8,776 nucleotides of DNA. Origin: Desulfobacterales bacterium. Its GTDB lineage: Bacteria > Desulfobacterota > Desulfobacteria > Desulfobacterales > C00003106. How positions within the stretch are numbered: the first letter of the stretch is position 1; each line of letters opens with the position of its first letter. The DNA lies in contig DAOVGD010000185.1 of NCBI GenBank assembly GCA_030672555.1, positions 1 through 8,776 on the forward strand, in the 5' to 3' direction. A program made the position numbers and the translations under genes. The notes beneath the pieces were generated by a model. The model did not search any database. It worked only from the letters and a program-made list of their open reading frames with translations, and had not been told where the DNA came from. Positions 1 to 6,066 of this stretch are shown piece by piece.

Positions 1-468
1 AAAACCTTTGCCGGTCGGGATTGCGGAAGCGGTTATGTCTTCTATACCGTGCCACTCAATTCCGAGTGCGGCACCTATAATATCGACAATAGTATCTACC
101 CCGCCTAGTTCGTGAAAGTGGACCGACTCTACGGGAACACCGTGTATGCGGGCTTCAGCCTCGGCCAATTTTTTGAAAATCTTAAGGCTCAATCCTTTGA
201 CGGAATCAGATAGCGGGCTTTCTTCGATAAGGGCTCGGATGCTCCTATAGTCTCTTGCGTGGTTTCCTTCTTCATTTGCCAGCACTCGTACCCTGCGCCC
301 GGAAATCTCCATTCTCTGTTCAGCAGCAGTCTCAATGCGAAAACCGTCCAGAGGGAGTTTCTTTAACTCTGCCTCCAAGAAGTCCAGTGGCATCCCAAGG
401 TCAATCAGCGCCCCCAAAATCATATCGCCGCTGATTCCAGCAAAACAGTCAAAGTATGCGCAGGTCAT
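1..468 (-). CDS. larC: LarC, nickel-pincer cofactor biosynthesis protein (N-terminal 156 residues; cut by window edge)
   Basis: Translating the minus strand from the ATG at 468-466 gives an uninterrupted 156-codon frame to position 1. It opens with MTCAYFDCFAGISGDM, the LarC N-terminal signature, and near residues 117-133 has VHFHELGGVDTIVDIIG, the conserved HFHE-G-D-IVDI-G block. LarC (DUF111 family) inserts nickel into the pyridinium bis-thiocarboxylate mononucleotide made by LarB and LarE, yielding the cofactor of lactate racemase and relatives; it acts in the cytoplasm. The start is 2 bp past the stop of the upstream peptidase gene, so the two are probably co-transcribed and translationally coupled. 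A weak AAGG ribosome site lies inside the end of the peptidase gene. In lactobacilli larC is split by a programmed frameshift between its two halves; that region is outside the window and cannot be judged. Confidence 0.93.
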   Translation of the reverse strand, partial: MTCAYFDCFAGISGDMILGALIDLGMPLDFLEAELKKLPLDGFRIETAAEQRMEISGRRVRVLANEEGNHARDYRSIRALIEESPLSDSVKGLSLKIFKKLAEAEARIHGVPVESVHFHELGGVDTIVDIIGAALGIEWHGIEDITASAIPTGKGF

Positions 469-470
469 TT

Positions 471-1631
471 TTAACCTTTATCCTTATTTTTTATCGCGTG
501 CAATTGGATAATTTCGAGGATAAGCTCCGCGCTTTGTACCATATCGTTGAGCCGGACAGATTCCCGGACGGTATGCATGTCGTGCATCCCGGTACCGAGC
601 ACTCCTGTCACAATACCGTTTCCGGCAAAAATGTTGGCGTCGCTTCCTCCGCCGCTTGTTTTACAAGCTAACTGATACCCTTTCCTGTCTGCCGCCTCAC
701 GAGCCAGTTGGACTACAGGGTGTTCTTCAGATACATTCATATGCGGAAAATCTGATTCTACTGATATGTCGACCTTTGGAAGTCCGTCACCAGAAGGGTT
801 GCTATTATTGTAGGCAGCAACTTCATGTTCAAAGGCTGCTACGATCTTCTTGGTCTCTTCTTCCAGCCTATTAACATCATGGCTTCGGACCTCACCTTCT
901 ACCGTCACCAAGTCAGGTACAATATTGGTAGCCTTACCTCCCCTGATGATACCCATGTTGGCCGTTGTTTCCTCATCTATACGTCCCAGGTCCATATCGG
1001 CGATTGCTCTTGAAGCAATCTGTATGGCATTGATTCCTTTTTCAGGGGCAGCGCCTGCGTGGGCATCCCTGCCGTGTACATCGAACCGGAGACGATTTGC
1101 TCCGGGGGCTCTGGTGACAATCCCCTCCACGTCGGTTGCGTCAATGCAGTACCCGTGTTTGGCCGTGATCATCGAATAGTCCAGGTGTTTTGCGCCCAAA
1201 AGCCCGATCTCTTCGCAGACGGTAAGTACCACCTCCAATGGGCCGTATTTTAGATTCTGTTCTTTGAGGATGGTGAGTGTCTCTAACAAAATGGCCACGG
1301 CACTCTTGTCATCTGCCGCAAGGATAGTTGTTCCATCACTTCGGAAGGTATCGTCTGAAAAAAGGACCTTTATATTTTCACCCGGCTGTACTGTGTCAAT
1401 GTGGGCGTTTAATAAAAGAGGCGGGGCAGCTTTTTCGGTCCCTTTGAATTTTGCGATAATGTTCCCGGTGTCACTTCCGATCTTATCCCCTGCGTTGTCT
1501 ACCAACACCTCGGCGCCCATTGATTCCAACATCTTGCATAGAGCCTTGGCAATGGCCCCTTCTTTCTTGGAAACACTGTTGATCCGGACCAGGTCAGTAA
1601 ATGTCTTGGCTAAACGGTTACGATTGATCAT
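471..1631 (-). CDS. M20 family metallopeptidase, peptidase T-like
   Basis: A 386-residue cytoplasmic zinc peptidase of the M20 clan, resembling PepT and 'peptidase T-like' proteins that cleave tripeptides or N-terminal residues of short peptides. Motifs visible: NAHIDT (metal His77, catalytic Asp79), LAADDK (bridging Asp107), CEEIGLLG (catalytic Glu140, metal Glu141), CIDA (metal Asp164), and a C-terminal MHDMHTVRE with His353 as the last ligand. The Gly-rich stretch SGGGSDAN (326-333) before it is typical of the family. Residues about 180-290 form the dimerisation insert. Length is normal for M20 enzymes. The ATG start has a GAGGAA ribosome site at good spacing. It is the second gene of the leftward fmdB-like/peptidase/larC set. 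Exact substrate cannot be read from sequence. Confidence 0.9.
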   Translation of the reverse strand: MINRNRLAKTFTDLVRINSVSKKEGAIAKALCKMLESMGAEVLVDNAGDKIGSDTGNIIAKFKGTEKAAPPLLLNAHIDTVQPGENIKVLFSDDTFRSDGTTILAADDKSAVAILLETLTILKEQNLKYGPLEVVLTVCEEIGLLGAKHLDYSMITAKHGYCIDATDVEGIVTRAPGANRLRFDVHGRDAHAGAAPEKGINAIQIASRAIADMDLGRIDEETTANMGIIRGGKATNIVPDLVTVEGEVRSHDVNRLEEETKKIVAAFEHEVAAYNNSNPSGDGLPKVDISVESDFPHMNVSEEHPVVQLAREAADRKGYQLACKTSGGGSDANIFAGNGIVTGVLGTGMHDMHTVRESVRLNDMVQSAELILEIIQLHAIKNKDKG

Positions 1632-1669
1632 ATCGGGTTCCTCATTTAGTGCTCTTCTGGCGAATTCAT

Positions 1670-1720
1670 TGGAGTATTGGGGTGTTGGATGTTCTTTTTT
1701 CCCATCACTCCATTACTCCA
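1670..1720. repeat. Imperfect palindromic intergenic stem-loop
   Basis: Two 19-nt arms at 1670-1688 and 1702-1720 are reverse complements at 16 of 19 positions, separated by a 13-nt T-rich loop. The arms carry the TGGAGTA-TGG-GTG-TGG pattern, which I associate with dispersed palindromes in bacterial intergenic regions. It lies in the 120-bp gap between the FmdB-like and peptidase genes. In the transcript it would fold into a long hairpin that may stabilise mRNA or attenuate read-through. There is no clear U-tract to call it a terminator. Confidence 0.7.
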
Positions 1721-1751
1721 GTTCCGTCGGTATTGTCTTCGACGCTACCGT

Positions 1752-2240
1752 TTATAAAGAATAGAGAGTTTCATCATGCGCAGGAGGTTTTTTCTTAGAC
1801 GCCCCTACGCCTTTTTTGGCTATATTGAAAAGATCATCCCCTTCCAGGATATTACCCATCTCCTCTTCTATCTTTTCAGGGTCCTCGCCAGCCTCCATCC
1901 GTCTCAATGCCTCTTCCATGCCTGAGCCCATATCAAGGCCTGTCATATCACACAGCTTGCGCATAAGATTTGCCGCCTGTTTAGGGTCATCTTCATTAAT
2001 ATTTCCAGCCTCCCGTTCAAGCACAGACATGGCCGTTTCCAACTTTGATTCATCAATATCCGGCATGCCCATGTCATTCTCTTCCTTTGCGCCCTTAAGA
2101 ATGGCAAACTTTGACATGAAGCGCTCCAATGGCCCCTTATTGCACTTTGGACACATGGGCCGTTTTCTCGTGTTTACGGTGCTGGAAAAGAAGTTGAATA
2201 TGGTATTGCAATCACCGCAGTAAAATTCATAAATAGGCAT
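1752..2240 (-). CDS. FmdB-type zinc-ribbon protein with long acidic C-terminal extension
   Basis: A 162-residue protein starting MPIYEFYCGDC, the hallmark of the FmdB family (putative regulatory proteins named after an amide/formamide utilisation locus). Four cysteines, C8-x2-C11 and C30-x2-C33, form the zinc ribbon. After about residue 50 there is a charged, acidic helical extension (Glu/Asp/Lys-rich, about 50-140) and a basic tail with KKK. Many FmdB proteins are only about 70-110 residues, so the extension is a feature of this homologue. The start has a strong GGAGGAA ribosome site (2246-2252). It is first in the leftward set, behind a sigma70-like promoter. The family's biochemical role is not firmly known, so no function is assigned beyond zinc-ribbon protein. 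Confidence 0.85.
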   Translation of the reverse strand: MPIYEFYCGDCNTIFNFFSSTVNTRKRPMCPKCNKGPLERFMSKFAILKGAKEENDMGMPDIDESKLETAMSVLEREAGNINEDDPKQAANLMRKLCDMTGLDMGSGMEEALRRMEAGEDPEKIEEEMGNILEGDDLFNIAKKGVGASKKKPPAHDETLYSL

Positions 2241-2280
2241 GGTAGTTCCTCCGGATCGTAAAACAAGCTTCCAATTTGAC

Positions 2281-2309
2281 TATATACCAAAAGGTGGCAC
2301 AATAGACAA
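2281..2309 (-). promoter_or_regulatory. Candidate sigma70 promoter for the leftward fmdB-like/peptidase/larC set
   Basis: On the minus strand TTGTCT (2304-2309) and TATATA (2281-2286) are separated by exactly 17 bp. Each matches consensus at 4 of 6 positions. A start near 2274 would leave a short leader with the strong ribosome site of the FmdB-like gene. No other good candidate is seen in this gap. Confidence 0.45.
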
Positions 2310-2395
2310 GATTTCCCTTATAGGTTATTCTTTCAAAGGTCTCTCAACTAATGTGCTATTAGCCATGATCTAATCCCGATTGTCTATATACGTAG

Positions 2396-2423
2396 TTGAC
2401 AAGGAATAACTTTACATTATACA
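2396..2423 (+). promoter_or_regulatory. Candidate sigma70 promoter of the tRNA-Sec gene
   Basis: A perfect TTGACA (2396-2401), a 16-bp spacer and TATACA (2418-2423) lie just upstream of the tRNA. Predicted transcription start is about 2431, eight bases before the mature 5' end, which fits a short tRNA leader. Confidence 0.55.
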
Positions 2424-2438
2424 TATTAAACCTATAAC

Positions 2439-2536
2439 GGAAGTGGATAGCTCACTGGTGGGGCTCCCGGACTTCAAATCCGGTGTGGGGCGCTAACACC
2501 GTCCCGGGTGGGTTCGATTCCCATGCACTTCCGCCA
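2439..2536 (+). tRNA. selC: tRNA-Sec (anticodon TCA)
   Basis: A 98-nt tRNA with encoded CCA and discriminator G. The anticodon stem CCGGA/TCCGG encloses loop CTTCAAA with anticodon TCA at 2474-2476, reading UGA. The extra arm is long (stem GGGGCG/CGTCCC, with the same G-T pair position as E. coli selC). The T-loop is TTCGATT with a 5-bp stem, and the acceptor stem GGAAGTG/CACTTCC starts GGAAG as in other bacterial selC genes. These traits separate it from tRNA-Ser and tRNA-Leu. The eighth acceptor pair usual in bacterial tRNA-Sec is a G-G mismatch here (2446 against 2525). Its presence implies that the genome encodes selenoproteins and the SelA/SelB/SelD machinery elsewhere. No selA, selB or selD is in this window. 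Confidence 0.97.
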
Positions 2537-2958
2537 TAATTTAGTGATATTATTAGAAGTACTATGGTAATTTTGTGGGCGCATTTAGTCCCCCCAATCC
2601 ACTTTTGGTTTACTTTTTGGAATGCTTATAACTTTGCTTCGTTGTAGCAAGGCCCGTCGAGTTGATACCTCTACTACAGGCCTCATGGTCGTTTGCATCG
2701 TATCCAATTTTTTGGTTGGCCTTACTCACCAATTCCCTAAAACGATTGTTGACGTCCAGATATACCCAGGATACCTACATGCTGATTGTTGTAGGGGCTA
2801 TTTTTCGCAACCGTCTAAATGGCCGTATCGATCAATCGATCAAGCTCCTGGTCAACCGAGAGAAGTTACAGTTTTTTTAAAATCGCACATTGACGTCATA
2901 CGTCACGCTGTGGCAAGTTACGCACGAGAAAAAAGCAGGGAATTTAGACTGGCATGCG
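2537..2958. other. Gene-poor stretch between selC and the sigma54 activator
   Basis: About 420 bp without a convincing gene. Plus-strand frames at 2622-3014 and 2662-2880 lack ribosome sites and recognisable domains, and the first runs into the activator gene out of frame. A minus-strand frame from a GTG at 2729 to 2610 (39 codons) has a plausible composition but no recognised family. Small sequence patterns include a tandem CGATCAA repeat (2829-2844) and a TGACGTCA palindrome (2891-2898). The leader and promoter of the activator must lie here, but no convincing -35/-10 or -24/-12 pair was found. Confidence 0.5.
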
Positions 2959-4344
2959 ATGAAAAAAGACACACCCCACCAGATACCTCGCCACGTCACG
3001 GAGACCATTCTTGAGAGTATTTCCGATGGCGTCTTTACGGTCGATCACAAGTGGCGCATCACGTCATTTAACCGCGCTGCTGAAGAGATTACGGGTATTA
3101 CCCGTCAAGAAGCCATCGGGAAACATTGCTGGGAGGTTTTCCGGTCCAACATGTGTGAAACAGACTGCGGGCTGCGGCGGACCATGAAACAGGGAAAGGC
3201 TTTTATCGATACGTCCACATACATCGTCAATAGTGAAAAATTCCGTATACCGGTTGTGGTGTGCACATCGCTCCTTAAAGACGAAAACGGCACGGTTATA
3301 GGGGGCGTTGAAACGTTTCGGGACATGAGTCTGGTCGAGGAACTGCGCAAAGAGCTGGATGCCCGTTATCAGGTCGGCGACATGGTCAGCCGGAGCCCGC
3401 ATATGCACAAGATATTCGCGATCTTGCCACAGGTGGCGGACAGCGACAGCACCATTCTCATCCAGGGTGAAACCGGTACAGGAAAAGAACTTCTGGCGCG
3501 GGCGATCCACAACTTCAGTCCCCGGTCCGACAAGCCCTTCATAGCCATCAATTGTGGCGCGCTGCCGGATACCCTGTTGGAATCTGAGCTTTTCGGCTAC
3601 AAGGCAGGGGCCTTTACGAACGCCACCAAGGACAAGCCGGGGCGCTTTGCGCTGGCAAAGGGCGGTACAATTTTTTTGGATGAAATCGGGGACATCAGCG
3701 CGGCTTTCCAGGTACGGCTTTTGCGGGTACTGCAGGAACGGAGATTCCAGCCGCTTGGAGCCACTCGAGAAGTCACGGCGGATATACGTGTCATTGCCGC
3801 TGCAAACCAAGACCTCTTAGAGTTGGTGAAAAGCGGGACTTTTCGGCAGGATCTTTTCTATCGCATTAACGTGGTGCGACTGGTGCTTCCTCCCCTGCGC
3901 GACCGCAAGGAAGATATTCCGCTCCTTGCAGAGCGCTTTATTGTCCGGTTGAATGGGTTGCGGGGTAAGGCTGTCACGGGAATCAGTCATGAGGCCCTTG
4001 CGCTTCTTATGTCGCACAATTACCCGGGCAATATTCGGGAATTGGAGAATATCATCGAGCATGCCTTTGTAATTTGCCCTGAAGGAGAGATCGAACCCCA
4101 CTGTCTGCCTGAGACCCTGATGTGTCCGATTTCCCGGCCAACCGCGCATGGCACAATCGATTCCGCGTTAAAATCAGTCGAAGCCCAGACGATCCTGGAT
4201 GCGCTCAAACGCAATAACTACAACCGCCTGGCAGCCGCCCGGGGCCTCGGCATGCACAAGAGCACGCTGTTTAGAAAGATCAAAACCCTTGGTATCGAGC
4301 TTCCGGCAATTGATGGCCGCTCGAATCGAAAGCGGTTTCGTTAG
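2959..4344 (+). CDS. Sigma54-dependent transcriptional activator (PAS, AAA+, Fis-type helix-turn-helix)
   Basis: A 461-residue bacterial enhancer-binding protein. The PAS domain (about 12-125) has cysteines 57, 66, 70 and 102; the C-x8-C-x3-C-x-LRRT cluster suggests a redox or metal-cluster sensor (inference). The AAA+ domain (about 138-365) has Walker A GETGTGKE (170-177), Walker B GTIFLDEIGD (236-245) and arginine-finger region FRQDLFYRINV (295-305). The sigma54-contact loop reads GAFTNA (217-222) instead of GAFTGA. The Fis-like helix-turn-helix (about 405-446) ends with AAARGLGMHKSTLFRKIKTLG. There is no receiver domain, so control is through PAS rather than phosphorylation. The ATG at 2959 fits the PAS start, but its ribosome site is poor; a TTG at 2890 in the same frame would add 23 residues. 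A palindrome and a sigma54 promoter follow directly downstream, so the adjacent operon is the likely target. Confidence 0.93.
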   Translation: MKKDTPHQIPRHVTETILESISDGVFTVDHKWRITSFNRAAEEITGITRQEAIGKHCWEVFRSNMCETDCGLRRTMKQGKAFIDTSTYIVNSEKFRIPVVVCTSLLKDENGTVIGGVETFRDMSLVEELRKELDARYQVGDMVSRSPHMHKIFAILPQVADSDSTILIQGETGTGKELLARAIHNFSPRSDKPFIAINCGALPDTLLESELFGYKAGAFTNATKDKPGRFALAKGGTIFLDEIGDISAAFQVRLLRVLQERRFQPLGATREVTADIRVIAAANQDLLELVKSGTFRQDLFYRINVVRLVLPPLRDRKEDIPLLAERFIVRLNGLRGKAVTGISHEALALLMSHNYPGNIRELENIIEHAFVICPEGEIEPHCLPETLMCPISRPTAHGTIDSALKSVEAQTILDALKRNNYNRLAAARGLGMHKSTLFRKIKTLGIELPAIDGRSNRKRFR

Positions 4345-4377
4345 AGTCTCACAAAAGCGACTCCGCCAACGCAGATA

Positions 4378-4393
4378 GTCGCATTAATGCGAC
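4378..4393. promoter_or_regulatory. Perfect 16-bp palindrome, candidate upstream activator site
   Basis: GTCGCATTAATGCGAC is its own reverse complement over all 16 bases. Its centre is about 134 bp upstream of the predicted sigma54 transcription start, within the usual range for enhancer sites bound by Fis-type domains. A further GCGACT half-site lies shortly before it, near 4357-4362. The natural candidate ligand is the activator encoded immediately upstream. Confidence 0.6.
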
Positions 4394-4493
4394 CCCATCT
4401 CATAAATTCTTTCTCCTCCCCGTGACCTCGATTATTCCTTAACACTCTGAGAATACAGCGGTTTGGCTTTGGGTGTGGTTATTGTTTTGTTTG

Positions 4494-4509
4494 TGGCACA
4501 CTAATTGCT
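4494..4509 (+). promoter_or_regulatory. Sigma54 (-24/-12) promoter of the NifX-like/radical SAM/ATPase operon
   Basis: TGGCAC, five bases, then TTGCT: the invariant GG (4495-4496) and GC (4507-4508) are 10 bp apart, as required for sigma54. This is close to the TGGCAC-N5-TTGCA/T consensus. The predicted start at about 4520 gives a leader of roughly 20 nt that contains the AAGGAG ribosome site (4524-4529) of the next gene. It lies about 150 bp after the sigma54 activator gene. Confidence 0.85.
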
Positions 4510-4539
4510 TTATAAGGCAGCGAAAGGAGCGGACCGGAA

Positions 4540-4941
4540 ATGAAGGTGGCCCTGACCGTTTGGGAAAATCGAATTTCCCCGGTATTCGATTCTGCGCACA
4601 TGTTGCTTATTGCGAATATCGAAAACAAAATGGTGACGAGCAGGCACTATGAGCCTTTTTATCCCAAGTTACCTCTACGCCGGGCCGCGAAACTGTCTGA
4701 TCTGGGCGTAAGGGCTTTGATTTGCGGCGCTGTCTCACAGCCATTCGCCAACATGATTGAAGCTTACGGCATTGAGCTCATTCCGTTTGTGGCGGGCGAC
4801 GTGAATCAGGTGCTTGACGCCTATTTGAAGGATATCCTGTCTACTCCGAATTTCCGGATGCCGGGATGCGAAGCGAGACGCCGCAGCACCGATGCGGCAA
4901 CAGGAGATGGAGGCGCTTCAAGGTCAGGCAAGATATCTTGA
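4540..4941 (+). CDS. NifX/NafY-like metal-cluster carrier protein (dinitrogenase FeMo-cofactor biosynthesis family)
   Basis: A 133-residue frame whose first ~110 residues are a NifX-like domain: MKVALTVWENRISPVFDSAH at the N-terminus, LGVRALICGAVSQPF (55-69) in the core and the characteristic end FRMPGC (105-110). This family includes NifX, NafY and the ORP of Desulfovibrio, small proteins that bind or ferry iron-molybdenum or molybdenum-copper clusters. No nitrogenase genes are present, so a role in nitrogen fixation is not supported. It is the first gene behind the sigma54 promoter. After Cys110 the frame turns into a low-complexity sequence rich in Arg/Ser/Gly and stops, while the +1 frame reads a good coiled coil. 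The 3' end therefore looks frameshifted (see the fragment at 4892-4999). Confidence 0.85.
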   Translation: MKVALTVWENRISPVFDSAHMLLIANIENKMVTSRHYEPFYPKLPLRRAAKLSDLGVRALICGAVSQPFANMIEAYGIELIPFVAGDVNQVLDAYLKDILSTPNFRMPGCEARRRSTDAATGDGGASRSGKIS

Positions 4942-4999
4942 AGACGCGCTTGAAGAGATCAAGAAGCGAATTGCGGAGTTCGAAGCGCAAAAAGCATAG
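4892..4999 (+). pseudogene. Out-of-frame coiled-coil tail (DUF5320-like), possibly the displaced C-terminus of the NifX-like protein
   Basis: In the +1 frame relative to the NifX-like gene, 35 codons from the ATG at 4892 read as a charged amphipathic helix, ending LEDALEEIKKRIAEFEAQKA and a TAG. The pattern E-ALQ-QA-YLE--LEEIKKRI-E resembles the C-terminal helix of DUF5320-type proteins, which I recall near NifX-like genes. The frame is open from just after a TGA at about 4832, so one +1 shift anywhere between there and 4939 would join it to the NifX-like domain as a protein of about 146 residues. The ATG has no ribosome site at proper spacing, which argues against a separate gene. A sequencing error, a real mutation and programmed frameshifting all remain possible. 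Confidence 0.5.
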
Positions 5000-5032
5000 A
5001 AATAGAGGGGGTTCCCTCCAGGAGGTCCGGTA

Positions 5033-5179
5033 TTGCCAGAGGATGAGCCGCCGGAATGGCTGGTGGCTTATCTTTTGACCAGCAGGAAAAGTCATGAAGG
5101 AGAAGTATCACTATTTATTCGGGCCCGTGCCCTCGCGTCGCTTCGGGCGATCACTGGGGGTCGATCTAACCCCCTATAA
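5033..5179 (+). CDS. Possible small protein (48 residues, TTG start) overlapping the radical SAM gene
   Basis: A TTG at 5033 is preceded by a strong GGAGG (5021-5025) at 7-nt spacing and opens a 48-codon frame beginning MPEDEPPEWLVAYLLTSRKS, ending at TAA 5177-5179. It overlaps the first 86 bases of the radical SAM gene in another frame. The first ~20 residues look protein-like (acidic start, then a hydrophobic Trp/Leu/Tyr patch). The rest is the shadow of the downstream gene, so the true product may be only a leader peptide that couples translation. A short GAGGG/CCCTC hairpin (5005-5018) lies just upstream. No family is recognised. Confidence 0.3.
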   Translation: MPEDEPPEWLVAYLLTSRKSHEGEVSLFIRARALASLRAITGGRSNPL

Positions 5180-6032
5180 GACATGCAGTTTCGATTGTGT
5201 CTTCTGTCAGCTGGGACGAACTACGAACAAAACCGTTGCCCGCAAGGAATGTGTCCCCGTAGATGCGGTACTTGCCGAACTTGATGAGTGGCTGAAAACG
5301 GACGGCAAGGCGGACTATATCACCCTTTCCGGTTCCGGAGAACCAACGCTTCATTCTCGTTTCGGGGAAGTGCTTGAGTTCATACGCGCACACAGCGCAA
5401 TCCCTTCCGTGCTCTTAACCAACGGTACGATGTTGTGCCTTCCGGAAGTCCGGAGTGCAGCCTCCCGTGCCAATGTGGTCAAGGTTTCCCTAAGTGCCTG
5501 GAATCAGGCTTCCTACGAGTGTGTGAACCGCCCCCACCCGCAATTGCGGTTTGATCAGTTGGTCGAAGGGCAGAAGGCGTTTCGCGCTCAATTCAAAGGA
5601 GAGCTATGGATGGAAGTCTTCCTGATATGGGGGATGAACTCAATCCCTGCAGACGTCGGGAAAATTGCCGCTATAGCAAGGGAAATCGGCCCGGACCGTA
5701 TTCAACTAAACACCGCTGTTCGTCCGCCGGCGGAGGGTTTTGCCACGGCCCTGCCCAAAGAACGCATGGAGGCTCTGACCCGTTTGTTTTATCCGGCCGC
5801 GGAGATCATTGCGGAGTTTAATACGAACAATGCAAGCGATGTGCGGGCGAACCAGGACACGATTCTTTCCATGTTACGGCGTCGTCCGTGCACGGCGGAA
5901 CAGATTGCGGATGTATTCGGCATGCATCTTAATGAGGTGTCGAAATATCTTGGAAAACTGATGCGAACCGACCAGATCCGCGCGGAACGCAAAAATACCG
6001 CCTTATACTACACCGCCGTCGTCGGGGAGTAG
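5094..6032 (+). CDS. Radical SAM protein (COG0731-like) with C-terminal winged-helix domain
   Basis: A 312-residue protein with the radical SAM signature C31-x3-C35-x2-C38 (CSFDCVFC), which binds a [4Fe-4S] cluster and S-adenosylmethionine. The SAM-contacting SGSGEPTLH motif follows at about 79-87. The N-terminus YLFGPVPSRRFGRSLGVDL is typical of the COG0731 'Fe-S oxidoreductase' group. From about 255 the sequence changes to a winged-helix-like domain (ILSMLRRRPCTAEQIADVFG, then LNEVSKYLGKLMRTDQI), suggesting contact with nucleic acid or a partner protein. The ATG at 5094 follows an AGGA site. The gene is in the sigma54-driven operon, 34 bp before the fused ATPase. Its reaction is unknown; a role in metal-cluster maturation, as NifB plays for nitrogenase, is inference from context. 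Confidence 0.88.
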   Translation: MKEKYHYLFGPVPSRRFGRSLGVDLTPYKTCSFDCVFCQLGRTTNKTVARKECVPVDAVLAELDEWLKTDGKADYITLSGSGEPTLHSRFGEVLEFIRAHSAIPSVLLTNGTMLCLPEVRSAASRANVVKVSLSAWNQASYECVNRPHPQLRFDQLVEGQKAFRAQFKGELWMEVFLIWGMNSIPADVGKIAAIAREIGPDRIQLNTAVRPPAEGFATALPKERMEALTRLFYPAAEIIAEFNTNNASDVRANQDTILSMLRRRPCTAEQIADVFGMHLNEVSKYLGKLMRTDQIRAERKNTALYYTAVVGE

Positions 6033-6066
6033 GAGGCTGTTAATCAATATTAGGAGGTTATTTTAG

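Noticed and set aside
2622..3014. 130-codon plus-strand frame before the activator as a gene
   Set aside because: No ribosome site or known domain, and it overlaps the start of the activator in a different frame.
3064..3810. Long minus-strand open frame (248 codons) inside the activator gene
   Set aside because: It lies entirely antisense to a clear PAS/AAA+ protein, has no recognisable domain and reflects the codon bias of the real gene.
4939..4941. TGA of the first NifX-like gene as a selenocysteine codon
   Set aside because: The same frame meets another TGA three codons later, and the sensible continuation is in the +1 frame.
5061..5077. TGGCTT-N5-TTGAC before the radical SAM gene as a second sigma54 promoter
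   Set aside because: The -12 element lacks the essential GC, and the gene is already downstream of a near-consensus promoter.
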